NCBI GenBank assembly: GCA_023428265.1
Contig: JAEYYW010000032.1
Span: 1 to 37,108 of the forward strand
DNA length: 37,108 nucleotides
Reading direction: 5' to 3'
From: Bacillota bacterium
GTDB taxonomy: Bacteria > Bacillota > Clostridia > Christensenellales > UMGS416
The position numbers were made by a program, and so were the translations under genes. The stretch's first letter is position 1, and each line of letters starts with the position of its first letter. The notes under the pieces were generated by a model that had not been told where the DNA came from, did not search any database, and worked only from the letters and a program-made list of their open reading frames with translations. This document shows, piece by piece, positions 1 to 7,423 of this stretch.

Positions 1-12
1 CCCTCCCTTGCT

Positions 13-40
13 TTTACTTGCCATCCGCTTCGATTATAAT
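13..40 (+). promoter_or_regulatory. Candidate sigma-A promoter of the AI-2E-type gene
   Basis: A perfect -10 hexamer TATAAT lies at 35-40. A weak -35 match, TTTACT, lies at 13-18 with a 16-bp spacer. The gene start at 68 follows after 27 bases and carries a GGGGG-type ribosome site. The -10 is seen directly; the -35 is an inference. Confidence 0.5.
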
Positions 41-67
41 AGTGGTATCCGGCACCCAGGGGGCAGC

Positions 68-1240
68 ATGAAGTTCGGGATTGATAAAAAATATCTGAAA
101 ATCTGCCTTTACGCCTTTGTGACGGCAGCCGCACTGCTGTTGTTTTACCAGTTGCTGCAAGCCAGCGACGACATCTGGAAAAGCCTGGTCAACGGCTTCA
201 ATTTTCTGTTGGAGCTGCTAAGCCCATTCATCGCCGCCGTGATACTGGCCTATATCCTGAGCCCCGCAGTCACGGGCTTTGACAAGCTGCTCAGCAAGGT
301 GTTCAAAAAAGACAAGCATGTGAAAGTGCGCAAGCTGTCGGCGCTGGTCGCCGTTTACCTGGCAACGGTGTCGGTCATCGTGATCACGCTGTATTATGTG
401 ATCCCTGGCATCGTGCACAACATCAACGATCTGCTCATCAACTGGGATTCTTATAGTAAGTCTCTGGAAGCGTTCTATAAAAACCTGCAGGAGACATACC
501 CTCTGCTGAAGAGCAGTGATGTTCAAACAGAGATCAGCAATCAGCTCAAACAGCTGGGCGATAGCCTGAAGTTCACCGTGGGCGGCATCCTGAACTTTGT
601 GTTTCGGTTGGGCTCCTCGGTGGCCAGCGGCATCCTTGGGCTGGTGCTTTCCTTCTATCTGCTCAACGAGCGGGAGCACATCCTAGAGAGCTTCCGCCGG
701 TTTCTGAGTGCCTGGCTGGGCGGCCCCCGCAGCACGTCGCTGATGAATTTCCTGGACGCGGTGGACGGCGTTTTCGGCCGCTACATCAGCGCAAAGCTGT
801 TGCTGGCGCTCATCATGTTTGTGATCAGCTTCATCGCGCTGAGTTTCCTGGGGGTGCGCTATGTGGTGCTGATGGCGGCCATCGTCGGCGTCACCACGCT
901 GGTGCCCTATCTGGGCCCGTTCATCGGCGCCGTGCCGCCCATCATTGTGGCGCTGCTGGATAGCCCCCAAAAAGCTATCTACACCGCCATTGCGATCCTG
1001 GTGATCCACCAGGTGGACAATTACGTTTTCGAGCCGTTGGTGTTCAGCGACCGGATGGGCCTCTCGCCCTTCTGGATCTTGCTCAGCATCATTGTGGGCG
1101 GCGGTCTGTTTGGGTTGTGGGGTGTGCTGCTGGCCGTACCGGTGGCCGGCGTGATCAAGCTTTTCATCACCCGCTTCATCCGCATCCGGCAGGTGCATCG
1201 CCAGCGGCAGCAAAGCGCGGGCGACGCGGCTCCCCGGTAG
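68..1240 (+). CDS. AI-2E/PerM family transporter-like membrane protein
   Basis: This encodes a polytopic membrane protein of 390 residues, the usual length for the AI-2E exporter/PerM family. Members export small molecules or ions; the true substrate of most members is unknown, so an autoinducer-2 role should not be assumed. Hydrophobic segments occur near the N-terminus (two close together), after a charged loop, and in a dense C-terminal block containing the family-typical stretch LVPYLGPFIGAVPP and a late glycine-rich segment GGGLFGLWGVLLAVP. I chose ATG 68 (MKFGIDKK) because a purine-rich AGGGGGC site sits just upstream; an in-frame upstream extension to position 8 would run through the promoter. 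It appears to be a single-gene unit ahead of the xylose operon. Confidence 0.85.
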   Translation: MKFGIDKKYLKICLYAFVTAAALLLFYQLLQASDDIWKSLVNGFNFLLELLSPFIAAVILAYILSPAVTGFDKLLSKVFKKDKHVKVRKLSALVAVYLATVSVIVITLYYVIPGIVHNINDLLINWDSYSKSLEAFYKNLQETYPLLKSSDVQTEISNQLKQLGDSLKFTVGGILNFVFRLGSSVASGILGLVLSFYLLNEREHILESFRRFLSAWLGGPRSTSLMNFLDAVDGVFGRYISAKLLLALIMFVISFIALSFLGVRYVVLMAAIVGVTTLVPYLGPFIGAVPPIIVALLDSPQKAIYTAIAILVIHQVDNYVFEPLVFSDRMGLSPFWILLSIIVGGGLFGLWGVLLAVPVAGVIKLFITRFIRIRQVHRQRQQSAGDAAPR

Positions 1241-1288
1241 CGGCGGCACACGGCATGCCAATACGCCTCCGCCCGCAATGCACAAATG

Positions 1289-1319
1289 TTGCGTTTTATT
1301 TAGCAAAATGTGCTATATT
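1289..1319 (+). promoter_or_regulatory. Second candidate promoter upstream of xylA
   Basis: An extended -10 motif TGCTATATT is at 1311-1319, with TTGCGT at 1289-1294 as possible -35 (19-bp spacer). It lies upstream of the better xylA promoter and could give a longer leader. The extended -10 is visible; activity is inferred. Confidence 0.3.
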
Positions 1320-1342
1320 ATATAGGGACGCCAACGCCTGTG

Positions 1343-1380
1343 ACAATGGTCATTGTTTGAGGCGGGTAAATCTGTATAAT
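1343..1380 (+). promoter_or_regulatory. xylA promoter with overlapping inverted-repeat operator
   Basis: A perfect TATAAT is at 1375-1380 and a TTGTTT -35 at 1353-1358 (16-bp spacer). The -35 is overlapped by a perfect 6-2-6 inverted repeat, ACAATGGTCATTGT, at 1343-1356. Such a position fits a repressor site, for example for a xylose-responsive ROK or LacI-type regulator. No regulator gene of that kind lies in the window, and the sequence does not fit a CcpA cre site. Identity of the binding protein is unknown. Confidence 0.5.
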
Positions 1381-1478
1381 CTAAATCGAGTTCACCCGCA
1401 GGCTCGGCGTGCCTTCACAGCTCACCGGCCATCGGTGTTGCGGGGCCCGATCAAATTACTGCAAAGGAGTAGTAGACC

Positions 1479-2801
1479 ATGAAAGAATTCTTCCCCAATG
1501 TGAAAAAGCTGGAAATGGTGCAGGACAAGAAGCAGACGGGGCTTGGCTTCCGTCGCTACAATCCCGACGAGATCATCGGCGGCAAAAAGGCCAAGGACCA
1601 GCTTCGTTTTTCGCTGGCTTATTGGCACACGCTGTGCGGCGCCGGCAACGACCCCTTCGGCACCGCCACCGCCAGCCGGCCCTGGGCTGGCATTTCTGAC
1701 CCCATGGCGCTTGCCGAGGCCAAGGTGGACGCCGCTTTTGAAATCATGCAGAAGCTGGGCATCGAGTATTTCGCCTTCCACGACCGCGATGTGGCGCCGG
1801 AGGGTGACACGCTGGCCGAAACCAACAAAAACCTGGATGTGATCGTGAAGCGCATCAAGCAACGCATGGACGAGACGGGCATCAAGCTGCTGTGGGCCAC
1901 GGCTTCGCTGTTTACCAACCCGCGGTTCATGCACGGCGCGGCCACCAGCCCCAACGCCAACGTGTATGCCTACGCCGCCGCGCAGGTGAAAAAGGCGCTG
2001 GAAGTGGCCACAGAGTTGGGTGCCGCCGGCTACACCTTCTGGGGCGGCCGCGAGGGTTATGAGACGCTGCTGAACACCAACATGAAGCTGGAGCAGGACA
2101 ACCTGGCCCGTTTCTTCCACATGGCTGTGGACTATGCCAAGGAGATCGGCTTTAAGGGCCCGTTCTACATCGAGCCCAAGCCCAAGGAGCCCACCAAGCA
2201 CCAGTATGACTTTGACGTGGCCACGGCGCTGGCTTTCCTGCGCGGCTATGGCCTCACCGACTATTTCAAGTTCAACGTGGAAGCCAACCACGCCACGCTG
2301 GCCGGCCACACGTTCCAGCATGACCTGCAGGTGGCCCGCATCAACGGCATGCTCGGCTCCGTGGACGCCAACATGGGCGATATGCTGCTGGGTTGGGACA
2401 CTGACCAGTTCCCGACCAACCTCTACGATGCCACGCTGGCAATGATCGAGGTGCTGAAGGCCGGCGGCTTCACGACAGGCGGTCTGAACTTTGACTCCAA
2501 GGTGCGCCGCGCCAGCTTTGAGCCGGAAGACATCTTCCACGCCCACGCCGCCGGCATGGACTCCTTCGCGGTGGGCCTCAAGGCCGCCCATGCCATCATT
2601 TCCGACGGCGTGCTGGACAAGTTTGTGGACGAGCGCTATTCCAGCTATGCTTCCGGCATCGGCAAGGACATCGTGGATGGCAAGGTGGGCTTCAAGGAGC
2701 TCGAGAAGTATGCCCTCGCCAACAGCGACATGGGCCTGAAGTCCGGGCGTCAGGAGCTGCTGGAGACGATCCTGAACGAGTACATTCTCAGTGTGAAGTA
2801 G
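1479..2801 (+). CDS. xylA: Xylose isomerase
   Basis: The enzyme interconverts D-xylose and D-xylulose in the cytoplasm, the entry step of xylose use. The 440-residue length and N-terminal extension fit the class II isomerases of Firmicutes. Visible active-site residues are His101 and Asp104 in FAFHDRD, Glu232 and Lys234 in [14 protein letters not shown] (metal and substrate binding), and the [16 protein letters not shown] segment with further metal ligands. The start has an AAAGGAG ribosome site at 1463-1469. The gene is followed after 24 bp by a GH39 beta-xylosidase, so the pair would release and isomerise xylose from xylo-oligosaccharides. No xylulokinase is present in the window, so the next step must be encoded elsewhere. 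An inverted repeat over the promoter suggests xylose-dependent repression. Confidence 0.97.
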   Translation: MKEFFPNVKKLEMVQDKKQTGLGFRRYNPDEIIGGKKAKDQLRFSLAYWHTLCGAGNDPFGTATASRPWAGISDPMALAEAKVDAAFEIMQKLGIEYFAFHDRDVAPEGDTLAETNKNLDVIVKRIKQRMDETGIKLLWATASLFTNPRFMHGAATSPNANVYAYAAAQVKKALEVATELGAAGYTFWGGREGYETLLNTNMKLEQDNLARFFHMAVDYAKEIGFKGPFYIEPKPKEPTKHQYDFDVATALAFLRGYGLTDYFKFNVEANHATLAGHTFQHDLQVARINGMLGSVDANMGDMLLGWDTDQFPTNLYDATLAMIEVLKAGGFTTGGLNFDSKVRRASFEPEDIFHAHAAGMDSFAVGLKAAHAIISDGVLDKFVDERYSSYASGIGKDIVDGKVGFKELEKYALANSDMGLKSGRQELLETILNEYILSVK

Positions 2802-2825
2802 TATAACATTGTTACAGGAGGAGTT

Positions 2826-4262
2826 ATGAACATCACCGTATCCGCAGACAAGACCATGGGCGTTGTGAAGCCTTACTGGACCAAGTGCGTGGGAAGCTGC
2901 CATGCCTATACGGCTCTCCGGGCCGATTGGCGCAACCAGCTGAAAGCGTGCCATGACGAATTTGGTTTTGAGTATGTGCGGTTCCACGGCATCTTTGACG
3001 ACGATATGAGCGTGTGCCTGCGCGACAGCGACGGCAAGCTGATCTATTCGTTCTTCAACGTGGACTCCATTTTTGATTACCTGCTGAGCATCGGCATGAA
3101 GCCCTTCATTGAGTTGAGCTTCATGCCTGAGGTTCTGGCTTCCGGCACCAACACCGTGTTCCACTACAAGGGCAATATCACCCCGCCCAAGAATTATCAG
3201 GAGTGGGGCGACCTGTGCGGCGCGCTGGCGGCCCACCTGGTGGAGCGCTACGGCATCGACGAGGTGAGCAGCTGGTTCTTCGAAGTGTGGAACGAGCCCA
3301 ACCTGGAAATGTTCTTCTCTGGCACGATGGAAGAATATCTGGAGATGTATCGTTTCGCGTCGCTGGCCATCAAGAAAGTGGATGACAGGCTCAAGGTGGG
3401 CGGCCCTTCCACGGCAATCAACGCCTGGCTGCCGGAGACCATAGAGTTCTGCCAGAAAAACAACCTGCCCCTGGATTTCCTCTCCACCCATCATTACCCC
3501 ACCGACGCAGGCTTCGGCCTTGGTCTGGAGATGGAAGAGCAGATGGCCCGCGCCGACCGCGAAGTGTGCCACACCACGATGGTGAAGGCCGTGGAAGAAG
3601 CCGGCTCGCTGCCGCTGTATTACTCCGAGTGGAACAGCTCGCCCAGCCCCCGCGACCGGTGGCATGACACCTCCTATTGCGCGGCGTTCATCGTCAAGAC
3701 GGTGATGAACAACATGGGCCTGATTGATATGTACTCCTTCTGGACGTTCACCGACATCTTTGAGGAGTGCGCCCAGAGCTCGGAGCCGTTCCACGGCGGT
3801 TTTGGCCTGCTCAACATCCACAACATCCCCAAGCCCTCCTACCGCGCGTTCCAGCAGCTGGCGAAGCTTTCCGGCGAGCATCTGGCGGTTGAGGCCCAGG
3901 GCGCCAGCCCCACTGTGGATTTCGGCGCTTCCAAGGGCGACGGCAAGATCACGGTGCTGCTGGCCAACCACAATGTGCTCTATGCGCCGATTGAGGCTGC
4001 CAGGATCACCGTTGCCGTCAAGGGCGTCAAGGGTGCAAAATCGGCCAGCGTGACGCGCATTGACGATGCCCACGCCAACCCGAAGAAGGCGTGGATCGAG
4101 ATGGGCAGCCCCACCTATCCCACCACCGAGCAGATTAACCAGCTCATGAAGGCCTCGGAAACGGCCGACGAGCCGGTTGCGCTGCAGCAGGCGGCAGACG
4201 GCGTCACTTTTGAGCTGGAGCTTCCGGCCCAGGGCGTGGCGGCAGTCACGATCACGCTGTAA
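2826..4262 (+). CDS. xynB: GH39 family beta-xylosidase
   Basis: This glycoside hydrolase of family 39 removes xylose from the non-reducing end of xylo-oligosaccharides with retention. The 478-residue length is slightly under the roughly 500 of characterised members. The acid/base Glu157 is in the NEPN motif (FFEVWNEPNLEMFF) and the nucleophile Glu268 is in YYSEWNSSP, spaced as in known family members. There is no signal peptide, so it should act on imported short oligosaccharides. The C-terminal 130 residues form a beta-rich accessory domain. An AGGAGG-type ribosome site directly precedes the ATG. It is the second gene of the xylA operon and is followed by a terminator. Alpha-L-iduronidase also belongs to GH39, but the xylA neighbour makes xylosidase by far the better call. 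Confidence 0.93.
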   Translation: MNITVSADKTMGVVKPYWTKCVGSCHAYTALRADWRNQLKACHDEFGFEYVRFHGIFDDDMSVCLRDSDGKLIYSFFNVDSIFDYLLSIGMKPFIELSFMPEVLASGTNTVFHYKGNITPPKNYQEWGDLCGALAAHLVERYGIDEVSSWFFEVWNEPNLEMFFSGTMEEYLEMYRFASLAIKKVDDRLKVGGPSTAINAWLPETIEFCQKNNLPLDFLSTHHYPTDAGFGLGLEMEEQMARADREVCHTTMVKAVEEAGSLPLYYSEWNSSPSPRDRWHDTSYCAAFIVKTVMNNMGLIDMYSFWTFTDIFEECAQSSEPFHGGFGLLNIHNIPKPSYRAFQQLAKLSGEHLAVEAQGASPTVDFGASKGDGKITVLLANHNVLYAPIEAARITVAVKGVKGAKSASVTRIDDAHANPKKAWIEMGSPTYPTTEQINQLMKASETADEPVALQQAADGVTFELELPAQGVAAVTITL

Positions 4263-4300
4263 GGCGCAGCGCCTTCCAAGGCGGTGCAATGACTTTCCGC

Positions 4301-4343
4301 AAACCCACCCAACGATACCCGTTTGGTGGGTTTTGCTTTGTTT
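4301..4343 (+). terminator. Terminator of the xylA-xynB operon
   Basis: A 9-bp stem AAACCCACC (4301-4309) pairs with GGTGGGTTT (4325-4333), followed by a T-rich tract TTGCTTTGTTT. It lies 38 bases after the xynB stop and before the next promoter. Confidence 0.75.
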
Positions 4344-4355
4344 GATCCTTGGGGA

Positions 4356-4413
4356 TTGACTGTGAGGGCCGCTGCTGTATAATGGTAATGCAAATGCGAA
4401 TCATCCGCATTTG
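4356..4413 (+). promoter_or_regulatory. znu promoter with Zur-like palindrome
   Basis: TTGACT at 4356-4361 and a perfect TATAAT at 4378-4383 are 16 bp apart. Just downstream, 4391-4413 is an inverted repeat with 11-bp arms around a single central base: left arm CAAATGCGAAT, right arm ATCCGCATTTG, with one mismatched pair. The layout (A/T-flanked GCG/CGC arms and a 1-base centre) is that of Fur-superfamily operators, and its position on the expected transcription start fits repression. Placed before zinc-uptake genes with a Fur-family gene in the operon, it is best read as a Zur box. Confidence 0.8.
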
Positions 4414-4467
4414 GATGCATTGATTCGAATGTGCCCATGTTTCCCGGATAAGGAGTGTTTACGTAGT

Positions 4468-5412
4468 ATGAAGATCGCCCGAAGGTTGCTTGTTCTATGG
4501 CTGGCGCTGTTGGTGCCGCTTGCCGGTTGCGCCGCCAACACGCCGGGGAAACCGGGTGGCGGTGCTGCGGGGGGTAAGCTTTCTGTTTACGCCAGCTTTT
4601 ATCCCATGGCGGATTTTGCCAGGCAGATCGGCGGCGATCTGGTCAATGTGGTCACAATGGTGCCAGACGGCACCGAGCCCCACGACTGGGAGCCCACAGC
4701 CGCCGATGTGGCGGGTCTTGAAAGGGCCGCCGTGTTCGTCTATAACGGCTTGGGCATGGAGCATTGGGCGGAGGATGTGCTGGCTTCTCTGCAAAACAAG
4801 GACCTGATTGTTGTGGAGGCTTCCAGGGGTGTCAAGTTGCTGGAAGGCCATGAGCATGAGGATGGAGAGCAGCACGAAGACGGTGACGAAGCCCACGATC
4901 CCCATGTTTGGCTGAACCCGATGAACGCGAAAATTGAGATGGAAAACATCAAGACCGCCTTTGTGCAGGCAGATCCGGACCGCAAGGATGTGTATGAGGC
5001 CAACTTTGCCAGGGCCTCCGCCGAGCTTGATCGGCTGGATCAGGAGTTCCGGGCTGCCCTTTCCCCGCTGCAAAACAAGCAGATTGTGGTGGCCCACCAG
5101 GCTTTCGGCTATTTGTGCGATGCCTATGGTCTGACACAGGTGGCCATAGAGGGCTTCTCGGCTGACGCCGAGCCCGATCCGGCCCGCGTGGCGGAGATCA
5201 TCGGCTTTGCCAGGGAGCACAAGGTGAAGGTGATCTTCTTTGAGGAGCTGGTCAGCCCCAAAGTGGCCGAGACCATCGCCGGTGCCATCGGCGCCAGGAC
5301 AGATGTGCTGAGCCCGCTGGAGGGCCTGAGCGACAAGCAAAGGGCCGCCGGCGGCAACTATTACTCAGTGATGCGGCAAAACCTGAAGGCGCTGGTCGCG
5401 GCGCTGCAATAG
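4468..5412 (+). CDS. znuA: Zinc ABC transporter, substrate-binding lipoprotein
   Basis: This is the extracytoplasmic metal-binding subunit of a cluster A-I (ZnuA/TroA) ABC importer. The 314-residue product starts with a lipoprotein signal; the lipobox LAGC places the lipidated Cys at residue 21. Metal ligands are visible as His72 (EPHDWEP), His146 (DPHVWLNP), a third His in VVAHQAFGYL and an acidic residue near VIFFEELVSP. A His/Asp/Glu-rich loop at residues 128-146 is typical of zinc rather than manganese binders. I chose ATG 4468, with AAGGAG at 4450-4455, because it begins directly with the charged n-region of the signal peptide. An upstream in-frame ATG at 4411 would start inside the operator palindrome. 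It is first in znuA-znuC-znuB-fur. Confidence 0.93.
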   Translation: MKIARRLLVLWLALLVPLAGCAANTPGKPGGGAAGGKLSVYASFYPMADFARQIGGDLVNVVTMVPDGTEPHDWEPTAADVAGLERAAVFVYNGLGMEHWAEDVLASLQNKDLIVVEASRGVKLLEGHEHEDGEQHEDGDEAHDPHVWLNPMNAKIEMENIKTAFVQADPDRKDVYEANFARASAELDRLDQEFRAALSPLQNKQIVVAHQAFGYLCDAYGLTQVAIEGFSADAEPDPARVAEIIGFAREHKVKVIFFEELVSPKVAETIAGAIGARTDVLSPLEGLSDKQRAAGGNYYSVMRQNLKALVAALQ

Positions 5413-5420
5413 GAGTGGGT

Positions 5421-6173
5421 ATGTCCGTTGTGATTGAAACGCAAAACCTGAGCTTCCGCTATGGGCCCGAGCCGGTATTTTCCAAAGTCGGCTTCTCCGT
5501 TTCCCAGGGCGACTTTGTGGCCATCATCGGCTCCAACGGCACCGGCAAGAGCACGCTGCTGAAGCTGCTGCTGGGCGAGCTTGCGCCCGCGGAGGGCTCC
5601 GTGCGCCTCTTTGGGCAGGACGTGCGGCAGTTCCGTGATTGGCCGAAGGTGGGCTATGTGCCGCAGGCCGCGGCCCAAGGCACCGCCGGCTTTCCCGCCA
5701 CCGCCGAGGAGATCGTGATGGCCAGCCTCTATCCCAAGGTGGGGCTGATGCGCTTTGCGTCACGGCGCCACCGGGAGCTGGCGCGGCAGGCTCTGGAGCG
5801 TGTGGGCATGGGTGCCTATTCCCGCAGGCTGATCGGCGAGCTGTCCGGCGGGCAGCAGCAACGGGTGATGCTGGCCAGAGTGCTGGCCGGTGATCCGAAG
5901 ATCATGCTGCTGGATGAGCCGACCACTGGTGTGGATGCTACTACGGTGGAGGCGCTCTATGAGCTGCTTGCCGACCTGAACCGCACCACCGGCCTGACCA
6001 TTGTGATGGTGACCCACGACATCGGCGGGGTGTCGCGCTTTGTCAGCAAGACGCTTTGCCTGGAGGAGGGGTCTCTGGTGGAGCTTGGCCCGGCGCAGGT
6101 GCATGAGGAGCTGGCCCACAAGCACAAGCACCCCCACCACGACGAAGAGGGGGAGAGCCATGGGCATATTTGA
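5421..6173 (+). CDS. znuC: Zinc ABC transporter, ATP-binding protein
   Basis: This cytoplasmic ATPase drives the zinc importer. The Walker A motif GSNGTGKST, signature LSGGQQQR, Walker B IMLLDEPTTGVD and switch His in VTHD are all present. The 250-residue length is normal. The C-terminus is rich in His and Glu (last 20 residues or so), which may sense or buffer zinc. ATG 5421 follows the AGGAG at 5411-5415, which overlaps the znuA stop codon, so translation is probably coupled. A GTG at 5415 is a less likely start. It overlaps the permease gene by 14 bp. Confidence 0.93.
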   Translation: MSVVIETQNLSFRYGPEPVFSKVGFSVSQGDFVAIIGSNGTGKSTLLKLLLGELAPAEGSVRLFGQDVRQFRDWPKVGYVPQAAAQGTAGFPATAEEIVMASLYPKVGLMRFASRRHRELARQALERVGMGAYSRRLIGELSGGQQQRVMLARVLAGDPKIMLLDEPTTGVDATTVEALYELLADLNRTTGLTIVMVTHDIGGVSRFVSKTLCLEEGSLVELGPAQVHEELAHKHKHPHHDEEGESHGHI

Positions 6174-6993
6174 GTTTGATTTTATGCGCCGCGCCTTTCT
6201 GGTGGGCGTGCTGCTGGCGATGATCATCCCCTGCATCGGCATGATCGTGGTGCTGAAGCGGCTCTCAATGATCGGTGACGCGCTGTCGCACTCGTCGCTT
6301 GCCGGTGTGGCGCTGGGCCTGATTTTCGAGTTCAACCCCATTCTCGGGGCCATTGCCGCCTGTGTGATCGCGGCGCTGGGCATCGAGGCCATCCGCCGGC
6401 GCATTCCAAAATTCTCGGAAATGTCCATCGCCATTGTGATGTCAGCCGGCGTGGGTCTGGCCGGCGTGCTCTCAGGCTTTGTGAAGAACGCCACCAATTT
6501 CAACAGCTTCCTGTTTGGCAGCATTGTTGCCATCAGCGACTTTGAGATGATTCTGGTGGCCTGCGTGAGCGCCGCGGTGCTGCTGGCCTTTGTGCTTCTC
6601 TACAAGGAGCTGTTTTACATTGCGTTGGATGAGCGGGCGGCCCGGATGTCCGGCGTGCCGGTGAAGGTGATCAATTTCGTGTTCACGATCCTCACCGCCG
6701 TCACAGTGTCGGTGGCGGCCCGCACGGTGGGGGCGCTCATCGTGTCGTCACTCATGGTGGTGCCGGTGGCCTGCGCCATGCAGTTTGGCAGGAGTTACCG
6801 CCACACGGTGCGGCTGTCGGTGGCCTTCGCGGTGGCGTTTATGCTGGCCGGGCTGGTGCTGTCTTTTTACCTGCGGCTGAGGCCCGGCGGCACAATCGTG
6901 CTGGTCGGTGTGATCACGCTTGTGGCGATCCTCGCCGGCAAGTGGCTGTTCCGGCGCAAGGGGTCGGCAAAAGAGATCAGGGAGGTGAGTTGA
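6160..6993 (+). CDS. znuB: Zinc ABC transporter, permease
   Basis: This is the integral membrane subunit of the ABC-3 (ZnuB/TroC) family, 277 residues with about eight hydrophobic helices. Recognisable family stretches are the early GDALSHSSLAGVALG segment and the late RTVGALIVSSLMVVPVA segment. The ATG at 6160 follows GGGGGAGAG and lies inside the end of znuC, giving a 14-bp overlap typical of coupled translation. A longer reading from 6040 would be only the znuC sequence in another frame. The Fur-family gene begins one base after its stop codon. Confidence 0.93.
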   Translation: MGIFEFDFMRRAFLVGVLLAMIIPCIGMIVVLKRLSMIGDALSHSSLAGVALGLIFEFNPILGAIAACVIAALGIEAIRRRIPKFSEMSIAIVMSAGVGLAGVLSGFVKNATNFNSFLFGSIVAISDFEMILVACVSAAVLLAFVLLYKELFYIALDERAARMSGVPVKVINFVFTILTAVTVSVAARTVGALIVSSLMVVPVACAMQFGRSYRHTVRLSVAFAVAFMLAGLVLSFYLRLRPGGTIVLVGVITLVAILAGKWLFRRKGSAKEIREVS

Positions 6994-6994
6994 A

Positions 6995-7402
6995 ATGTCG
7001 GCATGCAACCACCCATGGCCGGAGGGCGTGAAACGCACCCGCCAGCGTGAAGGCGTGCTGGAGGTGCTTTCCCACGCGGAAAAGCCGCTGAGCGCCATGG
7101 AAATTTGCGGCCGCATCGAGGGGGGCTCGGCGTGGCTCTCCACGGTTTATCGCATTCTGGAGCTGTTTGAAGCCAAGGGCATCGTCAATAAAATCTCGGT
7201 ACTCGGCAGCGATATGGCGGCTTATGAACTGGCCGGCAGCACGCACAAGCATTACGCGGTCTGCCTTGGCTGCCGCAAAATTGTCTCGATGGGGGAGTGC
7301 CCGGTGGATCATCTCTCGCCAAACATCGGAGAGCCCGGCTTTCACGTGACCGGTCACAATCTGGAGGTCTACGGATACTGTAAAAACTGCGATCATAAAT
7401 AA
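6995..7402 (+). CDS. zur: Fur-family metalloregulator, probably zinc-responsive Zur
   Basis: This 135-residue protein has the Fur-family layout: an N-terminal winged helix with the recognition region TVYRILELFEAKGIVNK, then a dimerisation domain with metal ligands HKHYAVCLGCRKI and a final CxxC (CKNC). The two CxxC pairs form the structural zinc site known in this family. Start ATG 6995 follows a strong GGAGGTGAG site. Its place as last gene of znuACB and the palindrome at 4391-4413 indicate Zur with autoregulation of the whole operon, though Fur or PerR paralogues cannot be excluded from sequence alone. A convergent diguanylate cyclase gene ends 21 bp downstream. Confidence 0.88.
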   Translation: MSACNHPWPEGVKRTRQREGVLEVLSHAEKPLSAMEICGRIEGGSAWLSTVYRILELFEAKGIVNKISVLGSDMAAYELAGSTHKHYAVCLGCRKIVSMGECPVDHLSPNIGEPGFHVTGHNLEVYGYCKNCDHK

Positions 7403-7423
7403 GCTTCGGGGCTCACCGCCCGT

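Noticed and set aside
1343..1356. CcpA catabolite-response (cre) site before xylA
   Set aside because: The palindrome does not have the required central CG and flanking TG/CA spacing.
1422..4289. A 955-codon minus-strand open frame across xylA and xynB
   Set aside because: It is antisense to two clear enzymes with ribosome sites and active-site residues. Its product is rich in His, Gly, Val and Leu with no domain, as expected from GC-rich third positions.
4411..4467. Longer znuA start at ATG 4411
   Set aside because: It would begin in the operator palindrome, has no ribosome site, and would put a non-signal sequence in front of the lipoprotein signal peptide.
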